This document shows, one piece after another, positions 35,010-46,990 of a stretch of DNA of 64,000 nucleotides (its first letter is position 1; each line of letters opens with the position of its first letter). This DNA is from Adiantum capillus-veneris (Eukaryota; Streptophyta; Polypodiopsida; Polypodiales; Pteridaceae), in contig CM043965.1 of NCBI GenBank assembly GCA_014529385.2, positions 63,798,433 to 63,862,432 on the forward strand. Reading direction: 5' to 3'. A program made the translations under genes and the position numbers. The notes below the pieces were generated by a model. That model made no database searches. It was not told where the DNA came from and worked only from the letters and a program-made list of their open reading frames with translations.

Positions 35010-35948
35010 TATCAACCTCTCAATCTTTTCTACTTTTGTACCAAACTTGGGTTAATTTAGGCATATGCATGGGCATTTTAGATGCATATGCATTATAATA
35101 GTACTATGTTATGGTTGTTTCTATTAGTTTTAATTATATTTTGTTGATGATTGACAATATGCTTGTCACAAGTGTTTTCCTAAACTGTGGCCATATTACT
35201 AGGTTGGGTATCCGAGTTTTGTATGGAACTTGTCTTTAGAAGGAGGGTTTAAATTCAAGACTCTTATAGATATAGCTGTTTTTAGATATTTTGGGAATGT
35301 TGAGGATGCTAGGTAAATCCAAGCCAATGACATAAATTGCCTCTAAAGATTTCCTAAGTGATTGCCTGTATGATAGGGCTTAGTAATACATCTGAAAGAT
35401 AGGGAGAGTTGCCTAGATAGAGAGAGAGATCATAAGCTTAAGGCTCATTGGATTAGATTTTTAGGTTTCAAAGGGGCTTTCCTTCATGATGTTACACATT
35501 TCATATTTGTGAGAGAGTGCGTAATTTACAATTGAGAAGCGATTAAAAATCAATTTTTTCGATTTAATTTTCCATGCTTGGTCATTAGGAGACCTGGAGG
35601 ACCATACATGAGAAAAGGAGTTAGAGAGAGAGGGTGGCCGAGATAAGTGGTCGCCATAAAGGTTAGCGAGGGAGAAAAGAAAGAGAGAGTTGGTCGGCAG
35701 AAGGGAAGTAGAATGAGAGAGTGAGAGGTTTTGAGTTCAATATTTGTCAAACTAGATCGTTGAGGTCTCGAGGGATTGTCCCTACGATGTTAAAATTTCA
35801 CTTATTGTGTGTGTATGTGGGAATGGGGCTTATTGAAAGCAATTAAAGAAATTTTCTTTAAAAAAAAATATTATGCATGGTCGTTTCCTAATCAGAAACG
35901 ACACCAAAACAAGGTTGCCAGAGAGAGTGGGCCGAGACCATTGCACGA

Positions 35949-36074
<126 letters not shown>

Positions 36075-36274
36075 TGAGGGGAGGGCTTCCCTTATGCATG
36101 TGTGCTAAGAATCGTGGAGAGGGTGAGCGGAGAGATTGCAGAAGAGTTGAGACCTGCTGTAGGGAAAATGAGGAGAGGAGACCAGAGTCAAGTCCTAATG
36201 TGCAAGGGGGCTACCTTATATGCAGAATAATAGATAGATAGAGCTACAAAGAGCCGGGATGGAACACAAAGAGT

Positions 36275-36453
<179 letters not shown>

Positions 36454-37054
36454 AGAGAGAGCATTAGTGAGAGAAGAAAAGTGAGATAGCTAATAGAGGA
36501 GATAGCAAGCAGAGCGTGTGTATACATCGATAGGGGGATCGGAAAAGTAAGTGAGCAAAGTGATCAAAGAGTGATCGTTAGAACAGATGACTGAACAAAA
36601 GTTGGAATGGATGAGCGCACTGAAGTGAAGCTTTGGAGTAGTGAGGTCTCAAAGACGGTCCAAAATAAATCATGACAAGAACATTCAATTCAGTGAAAGG
36701 TTGGTCAAAGAATTTGAAATATATACTAAATTTATACATAAAATTAGAGAGTAAACAATTAATTTAAATATTAAGCATAAAAAATTGAATTATAAATGGA
36801 CTTGCATGTGTGTTTATGATTTTGCATTAGCATGAGTGTTTGTTAAAGATTACAATTAGAGATTACTGCATATTATAAGCATTGGATCAGGGAGATTTTC
36901 CAAGACTAGACCATTTGAATAAATAAATTACAAATTGCAGCATCAATTAATCGTGTCAAGAACAAGTGTATGGGCAATTGAGAGTGAATTTCAATTATGC
37001 AAAGTAAAAATGTCATTGTTATTGATTGTTGAGTTCATATGTCACTTTGAAAGT

Positions 37055-37270
37055 GCAATATGGTGTCGATGGTTGTTGTGATAAAGAAGTATTTTTGAAA
37101 TGAGACATTCAAATAGAAATATATATGTGATCTTTGCTAGTGTGTGTGTGTCAGAAAGAAATGCAATATGGTGTCGATGGTTGTTGTGATGAAGAAGTGT
37201 TTTTGAAAAGAGACATTCAAATAGAAATATATATGTGATCTTTGCTGGTGTGTGTGTGTCAGAAAGAAAT
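37055..37270. repeat. 108-bp tandem duplication
   Basis: GCAATATGGTGTCGATGG starts at 37055 and again at 37163; the two 108-bp units differ at a handful of bases. Confidence 0.93.
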
Positions 37271-37409
37271 GATTGTAAAAGTAGAGTTTCTATGGTATCC
37301 TTGTGCCTTTTGCACTTGGTTTCAGTAGATTGAGAACACGTATTGGGTTCTAGAGTGTATTAGAGATAGTTGGACTACGTCAGTAAGACTTGGAAGACTT
37401 AATCATTTT

Positions 37410-37427
37410 TGGTGCGTCTGCTGGGAA
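37410..37427 (+). promoter_or_regulatory. Primer-binding-site-like sequence of element A
   Basis: TGGTGCGTCTGCTGGGAA four bases after the LTR end, similar to TGGCGCCGCTGTCGGGGA of element B and to primer sites remembered for Athila/Tat-type elements. Confidence 0.6.
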
Positions 37428-38940
37428 ACGGATGGCTATTAGAGCTACGGGGCACCCTTGCCGGTGCATAGACTTTGCACCTCGACTGTACCTTGGGTTA
37501 GACCTAGAGCCCTAGAGCGAGATATTAAATGTGATAATTTAAGTTATTGACTGAGCGCACATATAAACATTCCCACGGGGTTCTTGTGACTTAAAGAGAT
37601 GTGGATGTTTGGTGGTGAGCGACAATCAAGAATAACGAAGTTTACGAGTGTCCTTGGAACTTAGGTTTTCCCTACTTTGAGATTTACTATAACTGAAATC
37701 TAGAACTTATGTCGTTAGAATGGGTCAGCATGATGAGAAATATCTGGAAAATTGTGTTAGTATGACAACCCGATTTTGTTGAGATTCAAGATTAAACTTT
37801 TACAAAAACAATTAAGTGATGAACATGAAATGGCCGTCTTTAACATGCAACAGTTGATAAAGAAGATGACTAGACTAGAAAAATTAGAGAAGGGAGAAGC
37901 TCTATTGAAAGCTAAACATCATAAAGAGTCAACAAAAATAGCAAATAGTTTTATTAAACAAGAGATGTTCCAGTTAAAGGAACAAATAGGAGAGATTTGT
38001 CTGATTTTTAGAGGAAGAACGTAAATTTCATGTTGAGGAAGTGAAAACCATGAGTGACTATATTAGAGTGATGAAAGAGGAGCTTACTGAGTCTAAGCAC
38101 CTTAGATTAGGATTTCAAGTCCCTTGCAATGATGAGAAGCCGTATGAGAGTGAGGCTATGATCTCTAAGCTGATAATGATCATTTTATTGACAATATTAG
38201 TAACTCCATCAGTAACGATGTGAATATTTCTATTGAGAATCCATGTTTACTAGGAGATGTGTGCAAAGAGGAAAGAGAGCTAGTGGATAATAACATCGCT
38301 ACCTTGATAAATATAAGGAAAAGAAAAGCCTTGTTAGAAGTGCGTCTTGATAGGGAGCATTAACGAATATTTCAACAAATGTATTTTTTAACTTTAGTAC
38401 CCTGTGAATTAAGTGGTGTGTTATAGTAAATAAGAGAGGTGTACTTTTATTTTGGTGGAATATAGCATAGAAAGTGTAGTTACTTGTAAGGATGCATGTA
38501 CGAAGCACTTTGCATATAAGCACTTTCAGATTGATATTGTGTCAAGTTCTTCTACTTTTGAGACTAGTGTTTGTAAGCAACAAAATCTAGAAAAAGTCTT
38601 AGCATTGAATGAGTTTGAGAAACCAATAGAAGAACACATTGAACATGTTAGTAATGATGATGAAAAGCATAAGAGATATTGACATAAGTTTCTATTGCAT
38701 GTGATCATTTTGGAGAATGAGATAGTTGGGCAATACATTGCACATGTGCAAGAGGGGGACAAAGCAAAGAGAGAAGAGGACAATAGTCTAGAAGACAAAA
38801 TGTGCAAACAATGTTTCAAATAGAGCCTATAAAAGAGCGGATAGAAGCCAAGGATAGTAAAATCTATGAAAAGAGACAATCTAGGTATAAGTATTATGGA
38901 GTGACAGTGTTGCGAGGTTAGCTCAATGACAAAAAATTAT
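37428..38940 (+). pseudogene. Element A interior, left part, with coiled-coil-like frame
   Basis: A plus-strand frame at 37776-38024 is Lys/Glu/Gln-rich with coiled-coil character (HEMAVFNMQQLIKKMTRLEK). Further charged frames lie at 38041-38223 and 38452-38682. Domains not recognised; possibly the remains of a gag-like protein. Confidence 0.35.
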
Positions 38941-38949
38941 ATAATTATA

Positions 38950-40050
38950 CACTGTAAGATGTTGATCTCTGACCAAATGGATTTACGCCATCCATAGCCA
39001 AGCGGAGGCGCAAATTTTGAGCTTCCCTGGTAAAATCTGGCCATGTGTCATCTATATGCTTCCAGGCCATGCAATTTGTATGCAAGGAATCTGCAGCACA
39101 CCATCCAAAGATCTATTCTCCTTGTGCCATGATGCTAGGGTGGACATGGACTTACATTTGAAGAAATGCTTGATGCAAGGCAGTAGAGGAAAGTGTCACA
39201 AAACCTTCTGAGTAATTTTTTGTCCATGGAGATCTACTCGATATCTCTCGGAATCACATTTCGAACACTTCTCCACGTCTACGTATTCCCCTCTGAAAAG
39301 AATGCAGTCGTTCAGACAAACATGAATAGAATTGTAATCAATCCCCAAGTTTTGCAAGATCTTTCTTGCTTCCTCTCTGGAATATGGCATCACATTATCA
39401 GCTAGCAGTATGTGCTCTTTGAGCAATCTACACAGCGAAAAAATGCGGTACACTTGTGTAAGTAATTTGGTACATTATACATTTAGAGTTTTTTATTGAA
39501 GTAAACACATTGTAATAGATCATCTGAAAAGTCTTGGGATGCTAGTGTCACTCCATCCAAACTTTTATTGTGTGTTGAGAAGAACAAGGAGTGCCTTCAA
39601 TCTAGACACATGTGCTCCACCATACAAAGGCGTATCAGCTTCACTTTCCATGTAATCATAGATAAGCCTTTCTGAATCCATGAGTATCTTGATCATTTCA
39701 TCGATTTCGGGCTCAAACATAGCCTCGTTGGGAATGTGATATGCATGATCACCCTCCGAGCTATCAGAGACTGCATCTTATGGCCTCATGTATGCTGCTT
39801 GATCGAAGCACCTGCGAATATGTCTATTGGGTTGCAAGATTGCTGCCTGTTGGCCAGCGTCAGAGTTCGACGAGTTGTAATTTGCAACAAATAGATCTAT
39901 AATAGATAGGTCAAACTCGCCAAAATTCAGGAACGCGCTACAAAGAAACGTGTCTTGTTCGTCACATAGCATGTTTGCATTTATTACAAGGACATAATAT
40001 CCTTGTTGAGAGATAGGCGTTTCGTTTGGACGGCCCCACATCGTCGTCAC
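38950..40050 (-). pseudogene. CACTA (En/Spm) TNP2-type transposase fragment
   Basis: Minus strand, N-to-C: SISQQGYYVLVINANML-like start (40050-39778), MFEPEIDEMIKILMDSERLI, LYGGAHVSRLKALLVLLNTQ, ADNVMPYSREEARKILQNLG, IDYNSIHVCLNDCILFRGEY then CSKCDSERY, HFPLLPCIKHFFKCKSMS, ENRSLDGVLQIP, WKHIDDTWPDFTREAQNLRL and LAMDGVNPFGQRSTSYS. This is the TNP2 N-terminal half with its zinc motif. Stops (TAA after LLNTQ; TGA where VLRHFPL is expected) and a one-base insertion in the WKHIDD region break it. The C-terminal DDE part is missing. TNP2 would cut CACTA element ends; this copy cannot. Confidence 0.9.
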
Positions 40051-40059
40051 TATTCATAA

Positions 40060-40524
40060 TGAATGTAAAAACCTCATTACCTGAACATAAATTTAATCTT
40101 CTATTGGCATCCTCTGTCTTTTATCTCTCTATCTCTCTCTCTCTCAATCTCACTCACAATCAAGAAACCATAGACCACACTGTAAACTATCTCAAATTCT
40201 CTAGCCATGTCGGATCCCCACACACCTCTGTCTAGAGGTGTATGGAGATTAGAACCACTGGGTTATAATCTCGTCTTTATTGGTCAATGCCTATATTTGT
40301 GGGTACAAGAAATTTGCACACCGATGTCTACATGACAATGCATGTAGTGGACAAACCCCTTTTGGCTCTTGTTCAACTATAGCAATTCATAGCAGCTTAA
40401 CATCTCTTCACAAGAGCTCCTTGTTCAAAGGATTACTGTGATCATCATCCATGTCTGCCTCCTCTGAGTATCATGCTGTTGAAATCTTTCCAACTTAATG
40501 CGGCATCCGTGGAGAGGAAGAGGG
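40060..40524. other. No gene recognised
   Basis: Sequence between the CACTA fragment and LTR B. It contains a short hairpin-capable palindrome ACACCTCT..AGAGGTGT (40222-40241). Confidence 0.45.
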
Positions 40525-40643
40525 CGAGCTCATATAAAGGCAACTAAACCTAAAATTCACTCATTCTCTCATTTGTGCAATTGAAGAGTGCTCTTGCTCC
40601 ATCTCCATCTTCTTCTTCTTCATCTCCTTGTGTGTGTGTATGC

Positions 40644-40721
<78 letters not shown>

Positions 40722-40947
40722 ATTGTGGCGGCACGACGGCAGTGAGGCGGTTGAGCGCGGCGTAGCGGCGTCTCCCTCTTCTTCGCGGTGAGGAATCCTC
40801 CACGATAGCAAGCGTAGAGCGGTGAGTGACACACCATCGCCATCTTTGTGCTTACTAGTTTAGGCTTGTTGTGTGCTTGGAGCCATTTGTGGCTCGCACA
40901 CAGTGTATCGACAAGTTCCTTGCATTGACACGTGCGACATACGTGCA
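40525..40947 (+). repeat. Truncated 5' LTR of element B (from TATA box onward)
   Basis: Matches 48783-49223 at about 95%, beginning exactly at GAGCTCATATAAA. The upstream U3 of the right LTR is absent here. Contains (GA)n at 40646-40720. Confidence 0.9.
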
Positions 40948-40953
40948 TATTTT

Positions 40954-40971
40954 TGGCGCCGCTGTCGGGGA
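40954..40971 (+). promoter_or_regulatory. Primer-binding site of element B
   Basis: TGGCGCCGCTGTCGGGGA, close to the primer site typical of Athila/Tat-type Gypsy elements. Confidence 0.8.
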
Positions 40972-41833
40972 ATGCCATACACTAAGCTTGAATGGCACTC
41001 TGTGCTTCTTTTGTGGTGCAATTTCAATTATAGGAAGGGTAGGGAAGGAAGGTGTGTGTGTTGAGAAGAAGGATTTTGTGTTGCTATTGTGTATTTCTTT
41101 GTGATAAGGTCTCAGTATTAAAGTTGTTAGTTCTGTGTAATGCAAAGTACCGTAAGTAGGAAGTAGATCTGTGAGAGCTAATGAAGTGTGTTAGTGTGTA
41201 ACAGTAGGTGTATTAGTTGTAAGTAGGTAGGTAGAGTGTGTGTGTGTGCTCGCACGCAGGCCGCGACGACCTTATCCCAGAAAAAATTACAAAAAAATAA
41301 AAATAAAAATTTATTTTTTAATAATTTTAAAAAAAAGTTAGGACCGGGATCGGAAATATCTCCCAGACCCAAGCCCAGACTCAAGCCCAAGCTCACGCTC
41401 AGACGCAGGCCTCAGTCGCCCTTTAAAATTACGTATTTTAGCTTCATACGTAGCTAAAAATCGACTTTTTTGAGGACCAACGAAGCTTCAGATGACCGAA
41501 CGTTATGCTCTAAAGCACACCATGACCCTTTGAGTGATACGCTCTTTTTGAGCTATCACACACTTTAATAAAAAAAACCGATCATTAAAAAACATAAAAA
41601 AAAAACGAGTAAAAACTGACGCCTAAAAAAGTAAGCGATTAACCTTCGAGGTTATTCGCCGACGCTTGTAGGGTGCTAAAGGCACATGCATCTGCGCTCT
41701 GGTCGTGTGCTAGAGACGGAGCAACTAGAGAGAATTTTGACTTACGCAAGTTCTTGATATCCACCTACCTTAGGTTCTGGGCCCTTGGCGGGGACCCAAG
41801 GTAGTACAAACCAAGACCCGAACATAGCGGCTA
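40972..41833 (+). other. Leader region of element B
   Basis: About 0.86 kb, A-rich in the middle (41280-41340), no coherent coding frame recognised. Confidence 0.5.
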
Positions 41834-44800
41834 GTGACTCTTCCTCTGACTATGACGTCATGGAGGGTTTCCCAATGCCTAACTCCCGATAGCTCAAGCC
41901 AAGACATGCATGCCATGGGCCCGTGGTCCGGGCTGAGCGTACTTAGCCGCCTGAAGGAAACCTTTAGTAGAGCCACTCGCTCTGAACATGGAGCTAATGA
42001 TGTAAATGAGGGGGGTGGGGAAGTAAATTCTCCATTCATGACCAACGTAGACCCTATACCCTTAGAGAATGTGCGCGTGAATACTTCATTCACTGCACCT
42101 CCTGACACTTCAGAGCTATTCCCCTCCGAGGTCATATTACTTGATGGTAGAAGACTTGCCGAAGTGCAAGAGGTTGAGCGATATATCATTGCAGCTAGGG
42201 AAAAGGAAGTCGAGAGTTTACGCAAGGCGGAGCAACAAAGAGAGTTAAAAGCGAAAGCCCCTATGTCAATATCCTTGCTAAGAGAGCAATCAAGTGCTCC
42301 TGACTTAGCAACCGCTAAGGGCCAACCCCTAGAAAGCAACATTGCATCTAGCTCAAAGGACACCCCTAGCACCTCAATCCTAGATGGAGCGTTCTTAAAT
42401 GAGAACTAGGAGTACGAACTACAAACAGAAACTCTGACCGACCTATACACAGGTCACACCTATCACGTGGGTTGGTTAGATGTCCTACAATCCACAATGG
42501 CTGCTACTAGTGTGGAGGATCAACAACAAAGAGTTTGTGAGGTCATCCATAGGGTCATCGAGTTAGAGAGACAGAACAAGGGGATCAACATTCCTTCAAC
42601 GGGTCTCATGAGATTCTTGGATACAAGAAAGGCTAATAAACCGACCTTATCGCAAATGGAGACTTCCTCGGTAAGTTCGATGGATCCTCCATATGTTGTT
42701 TCTCCAGGGGTCTCAGTGTAATCTGAGCCCACAAGTGATAGCTTTACCTTTCCAAGTCTAGCTCATCTTTCCCTTGATGACACCACGACTACCATGCCTA
42801 CCCCAATGATGGGCATGCCAAGAAACACGCCATGGACCTCATTTGTTAGTAAAGCACCACTACATGGTAGCTCAATGTCTGCAATAGTACCTACAAGTGT
42901 GTACCAATCGTATGCACCTATGGGTCATCGCACTCATGTAGTCCCTACCCCTCCCATTGTTTCAGCAACCTATGCTCCACAACCACAACACCCAAGTTCT
43001 TATTTCCATGGGACCATACTGGCTAGCATTAGCATGTCACATCTGATGTCTGCTATGCCTAGGGCCACACATATGAACTATGGACCACCACATGGCACAA
43101 TATCGTACCCAACATGGAACCCAGGGCTTCCTATGCGCCAAGCCCAATGCCAATACCTACTCCACATATAGTCTCTTGAGCGCCTTCACCCACGGTGCTT
43201 GCTCACTTAGGTGACTTGGCAACATTTGCTCAAGCTATTGGTCGATCTATTGCTGAGAATATGCGTAACACGCTTGATAGAGAACCTAGAAGTAAGGCAG
43301 TACAAATAGCCAAGCTCACACAAAAATTTAATGGAGACGGGGATCTAAGAAAGCATATCGAAGTGTTTTGAACAAATATGCGATTCTCTAGGAGAACACA
43401 ATGACATGCATAAGAGTAATGCTTTAAGCCTAACCTTAAGTGGGAAGGCAGGGGATTGGTATAGAACCGTAAGGGTGGAAGAAAAAACGATTTACCCTAC
43501 TCTTAGGAGACTGTTCTTGAAAGAATACATATGAGAGGGAGTACTTTGGGGTGTAGCCTCTCAGCTCCAGAAAGCCCAACGAGAGGAAGGAGAGTCAGTG
43601 AGAGACTTTATTAGTCGCTTGAAGCATTTGAATTATCGTTGTAATCCAAATGAGCGCTTCAATAATAATCAATTGCTTGATAGATTCATTAGGGGGTTAC
43701 GACATGAGGATATCTACAATGGCCTAGTCTTTAGAGGCATCACCACTTGGGAAGCAGTCACCACCAATGCAATCCAATTGGAGGATAATTTAATGATTCA
43801 AGGAGAAAGAGTGTCTGTTGAGCCTATATCTATTAGCTCTCAAGCATCCGGGCATCAGCCAATGACCTTAAAGCCTATTGCTAAGGAGCCAAAGATATCC
43901 GAGATGACTTTAGCACATCTCACCAAGGCTATTCAAGAGAGTCTTAGAGACAATCGTGCTCCGCAAAACAATCATATGTATCCAAGAAGGGAGCAACAAT
44001 GGTGCTCAGTATGCTATGGACCGCATAGTACCATTGAATGCCCTACTTTTAGAGTAAAATTCAATGGGAACTGCAATGCCTGTGGGAGGTATGGTCATCA
44101 AGCTAATGATTGCATAGTATTTAAGCATGCGATGGCCAATAGACCAACCTTAGCATGGACAGACACACCTCGAGTGCCTGCATTGATGCCGGCCCCACCT
44201 CTTGAACAAACAACACAACACATGGTCCCTAGGGCCCAAAATGTTGTTCAAACAACACCCTTACCACCTCCAGTGCTAGGACCGCAACCACCACATCCGA
44301 GAATTACTTTAGTGAATCAAGTGGGTTGTGAGTCATCTATTGCTTGTTTGGAAGGCTGTGAGGAAGATATAGACACTAATATTGCCTATGGGATGGATGT
44401 ACTTGAAGAAAGTCCACAATACTACATGGAGGACTATTGGGGACAAGTCAAACCTGTATATCAAGTAGCTGCTCTTGCGGCGGCAAGAGGCCAAAATATC
44501 AATTACACTGCTAAGAGACCACCTCTTCAATGCTATGAGTGTGGAGGTCCACATCGTGTAGCCGAGTGTCCTATTAGGCTACAAAAGAACACCACACTAA
44601 TGCAAACCAGTCAAGCGAGCACGTCTACAATGCCGATACTCATGTGTAATCAATGTGGCATAGATCATTTGATTGCTCAATGTCAAAATAATCCAAATGC
44701 ACCGAAGATCATGCCATTAAACTTGATTGAAGTTACCAAGGAGCCATCACAAAGTACACCTGTGGTACTAGTAAACGTACTCACACGATTGATGCTCCAA

Positions 44801-44872
44801 AAACAAAATTATGTTCTTGAGGAAAGAGACACGGCATCCATTGCCCAATCTCAAAAAAAGAAGAAAACATGA
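41834..44872 (+). pseudogene. Gag of element B with four zinc knuckles
   Basis: A frame starting at 41834 continues in phase through stops TAG 42407, TAA 42719 and TAG 43169 to TGA 44870. A short stretch around 43.2-43.5 kb is shifted and carries the gag core (TLSGKAGDWYRTV, FISRLKHLNYRCNPNERFNN, QLLDRFIRGLRHEDIYNGL). Four knuckles follow: CSVCYGPHSTIEC, CNACGRYGHQANDC, CYECGGPHRVAEC and CNQCGIDHLIAQC. Three have the short spacing CX2CX3HX4C, as I remember for Athila-type gag; one has the usual CX2CX4HX4C. Gag would bind and package RNA. Confidence 0.88.
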
Positions 44873-44950
44873 AGGAAGAGATCGCAAAAAGTAGCGAAGT
44901 CAGACCCCAGTTCAAAGACCAACATAGGGACTGGTGACGACCCCATATAA

Positions 44951-46008
44951 ATGAATGACGCTGAAGAGGATTTTGATTCAGGTGAAACCATGGAGACCAA
45001 AACAACCACTAAGATAGAAACCAACAAGGAAGATCTTCATGAGCCACAATGGCCAGGATCCAAGAAGAAGATAGGAACTTATCCAAACCCTACAGAGGAG
45101 ATTGAGCGAGTCAAGAAATTAAGGAGTTTGGTAGAAGATACCCAAAGGGATCTAGAACCAACACCTAGGCAGATCAAGATTACAGACACCGTGTTCCCTA
45201 CACAACAACAACCTCACCAAGTCCATAGACCCTTAGCCATACCTAGTGTCATCCAAGAAGAAAGTGACTTAAAGTCATGGGAAAGTGGGCGTACTCACTT
45301 CTTGATGGAAAGAATGTTTACAGAGGGACTACCTGATCTTATCAAAGAAACGGAGATCCCATCTTCCCCACGTCAAGGGACTGAAGCCCAAAAGGTGCCG
45401 TTAAACATTGCCAAATTGATGGATTTCATGTCTTCAGAAGTGAGAACCACCATCATGTCCAAACTATATAAGGCCCCTGAGCTAGTCTCAGCTCTTCGAG
45501 CCTTCCTCAATGGAGAATTGAAGTCTGGGCTACCAAAATTTGCACAGATGGATGGAGCTGGGAAGATGCCAATAGAGGAGTAACACTTAGATCCACAACC
45601 CAACCTAGATGCGAACCTTGTTATAGAAATACCTGTTAACAAGTTGGGACAATACTTTGAGGATGATGAATCCAATGCGACCATACCAATCACTACCAAG
45701 GGATTAACTGTGAAGGGAACCCTTGGTGGTGGCGTTGGGGTTAGCATTGTGACTAAAAATTGCAGGGAAACTATGGGAAGACCTCACCTTGCGACCACAA
45801 CCATAGTAGTGAAGATGGCCAATGGGTCTATTGTTAACCTATTGGGATGCTAGAAGATCTCAAGATCAAGGTCTTTGGGCATAAAATAAGGATTACCTTC
45901 ATTGTTATGGATTTCTCCAAGCACACTATGGCATCGGAGATGATCTTAGGACGTCCTTTCATGAGGGAAGCAAAAATGGTGCATGACTAGTCTAAAAACC
46001 ATGTCTAC
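44951..46008 (+). pseudogene. Retropepsin-like region of element B
   Basis: Same frame as gag. An acidic linker (EEIERVKKLRSLVEDTQRDL) leads to VKGTLGGGVGVSIVTKNC and IVVKMANGS; in another frame follow FGHKIRITFIVMDF and ASEMILGRPFMREAKMVHD, the usual protease C-terminal pattern. The active-site D-G-G expected in this type reads G-G-G, so the catalytic Asp appears lost. Stops at 45581 and 45851. Confidence 0.75.
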
Positions 46009-46894
46009 TTGCAGTTCCAAGATTCTATCATTCGAGTGGATCTTGTGACTGGTCGAGCACATCCTCTAGGAAACAGGTTTATAATTGATCATAGATCTGA
46101 CACCACAGTTCACTTGGCCCCATTGCAGTATTGTTACACGTGTAAAGCGGACATTGATGTTGGGGAAGATTCTCCTTATATGGATGTACTACCTGGGATG
46201 ACTGAGTCGGACAATGTGTGCAACCATAGACACGTGGGGAAACAGGGGGACGACCTGGGTAACACCTGAGGGGGATGAAATTCCTGTACCCTTAAATATG
46301 CTAGAAGCAATGCATATAGCTTCTGACAAGACCCATCCCAATATAACAAAGAAAACATACAAGTGGGTCCCTAAAGCTTCTTTAGCGACCATAGCTAGTG
46401 CTAAAAAATATAAGCCTTGTAAGAAACGTATCACTCGCTCCAAGAAAAGTAAGAAAATGTTGCGATGGATTCCTAAACGACTATTGGAAGCCCAAGGCTA
46501 CTATCAAGAAAATGATCAAATCTGGGTGCCAAAATGTAGATCCTGTTCTTACCTGTCACCTAACCCATGTGACAATCACGAAAAGAAAAAAATCACAGAA
46601 TGCTACATACCGACTCCGGAGCTAGTTTGTGTATTAAAGAAAGAACGATTTGTTCCACCTAGCTCAAGAAGGGGGGAGTCCCATGAAGCTTCTAGCTCCT
46701 CATGTAATGCATCCATAGAGGTAAAAGCTTCTCCACAACCTCCACCTACAATAGTGGACCTCCATAAAGCTACAAAAGAATCCACACCTCCTAGTGTTCA
46801 TGAATCACCTGATGAACCACTTCAAGTTCGATCCTGGGAGAGTACCTTACCACCCTTGCAACTCGACAAGGCACCTAAGGTAATAGAAAACTAA
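46009..46894 (+). pseudogene. Basic C-terminal region of element B with W-V/I-P-K motifs
   Basis: QFQDSIIRVDLVTGRAHPLG follows the protease. After a frame change comes a Lys-rich stretch with three related motifs, YKWVPKASL, LRWIPKRLL and IWVPKCRSC, then a Ser/Pro-rich tail ending at TAA 46892. No pol domain is recognised. Function unknown; a nucleic-acid-binding tail is a guess. Confidence 0.6.
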
Positions 46895-46976
46895 TGGAAA
46901 AAATCCTCACCTATTACCAATTGGAACAATTGGTTTCAAAGGGTGACGAGTGCATTTCAAACGGTATGATCTACCC

Positions 46977-46990
46977 AAGGAAGGGGGGAG
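46977..46990 (+). promoter_or_regulatory. Polypurine tract of element B
   Basis: AAGGAAGGGGGGAG directly precedes the TGTGTTGACA start of the 3' LTR. Confidence 0.8.

Noticed and set aside
40215-40245. Hairpin ACACCTCT..AGAGGTGT as a terminator or small RNA
   Set aside because: A single short palindrome in non-coding plant DNA with no supporting context.
41834-42372. Minus-strand 200-codon frame opposite the start of gag B
   Set aside because: The plus-strand frame continues into recognisable gag; the reverse frame has no family resemblance.
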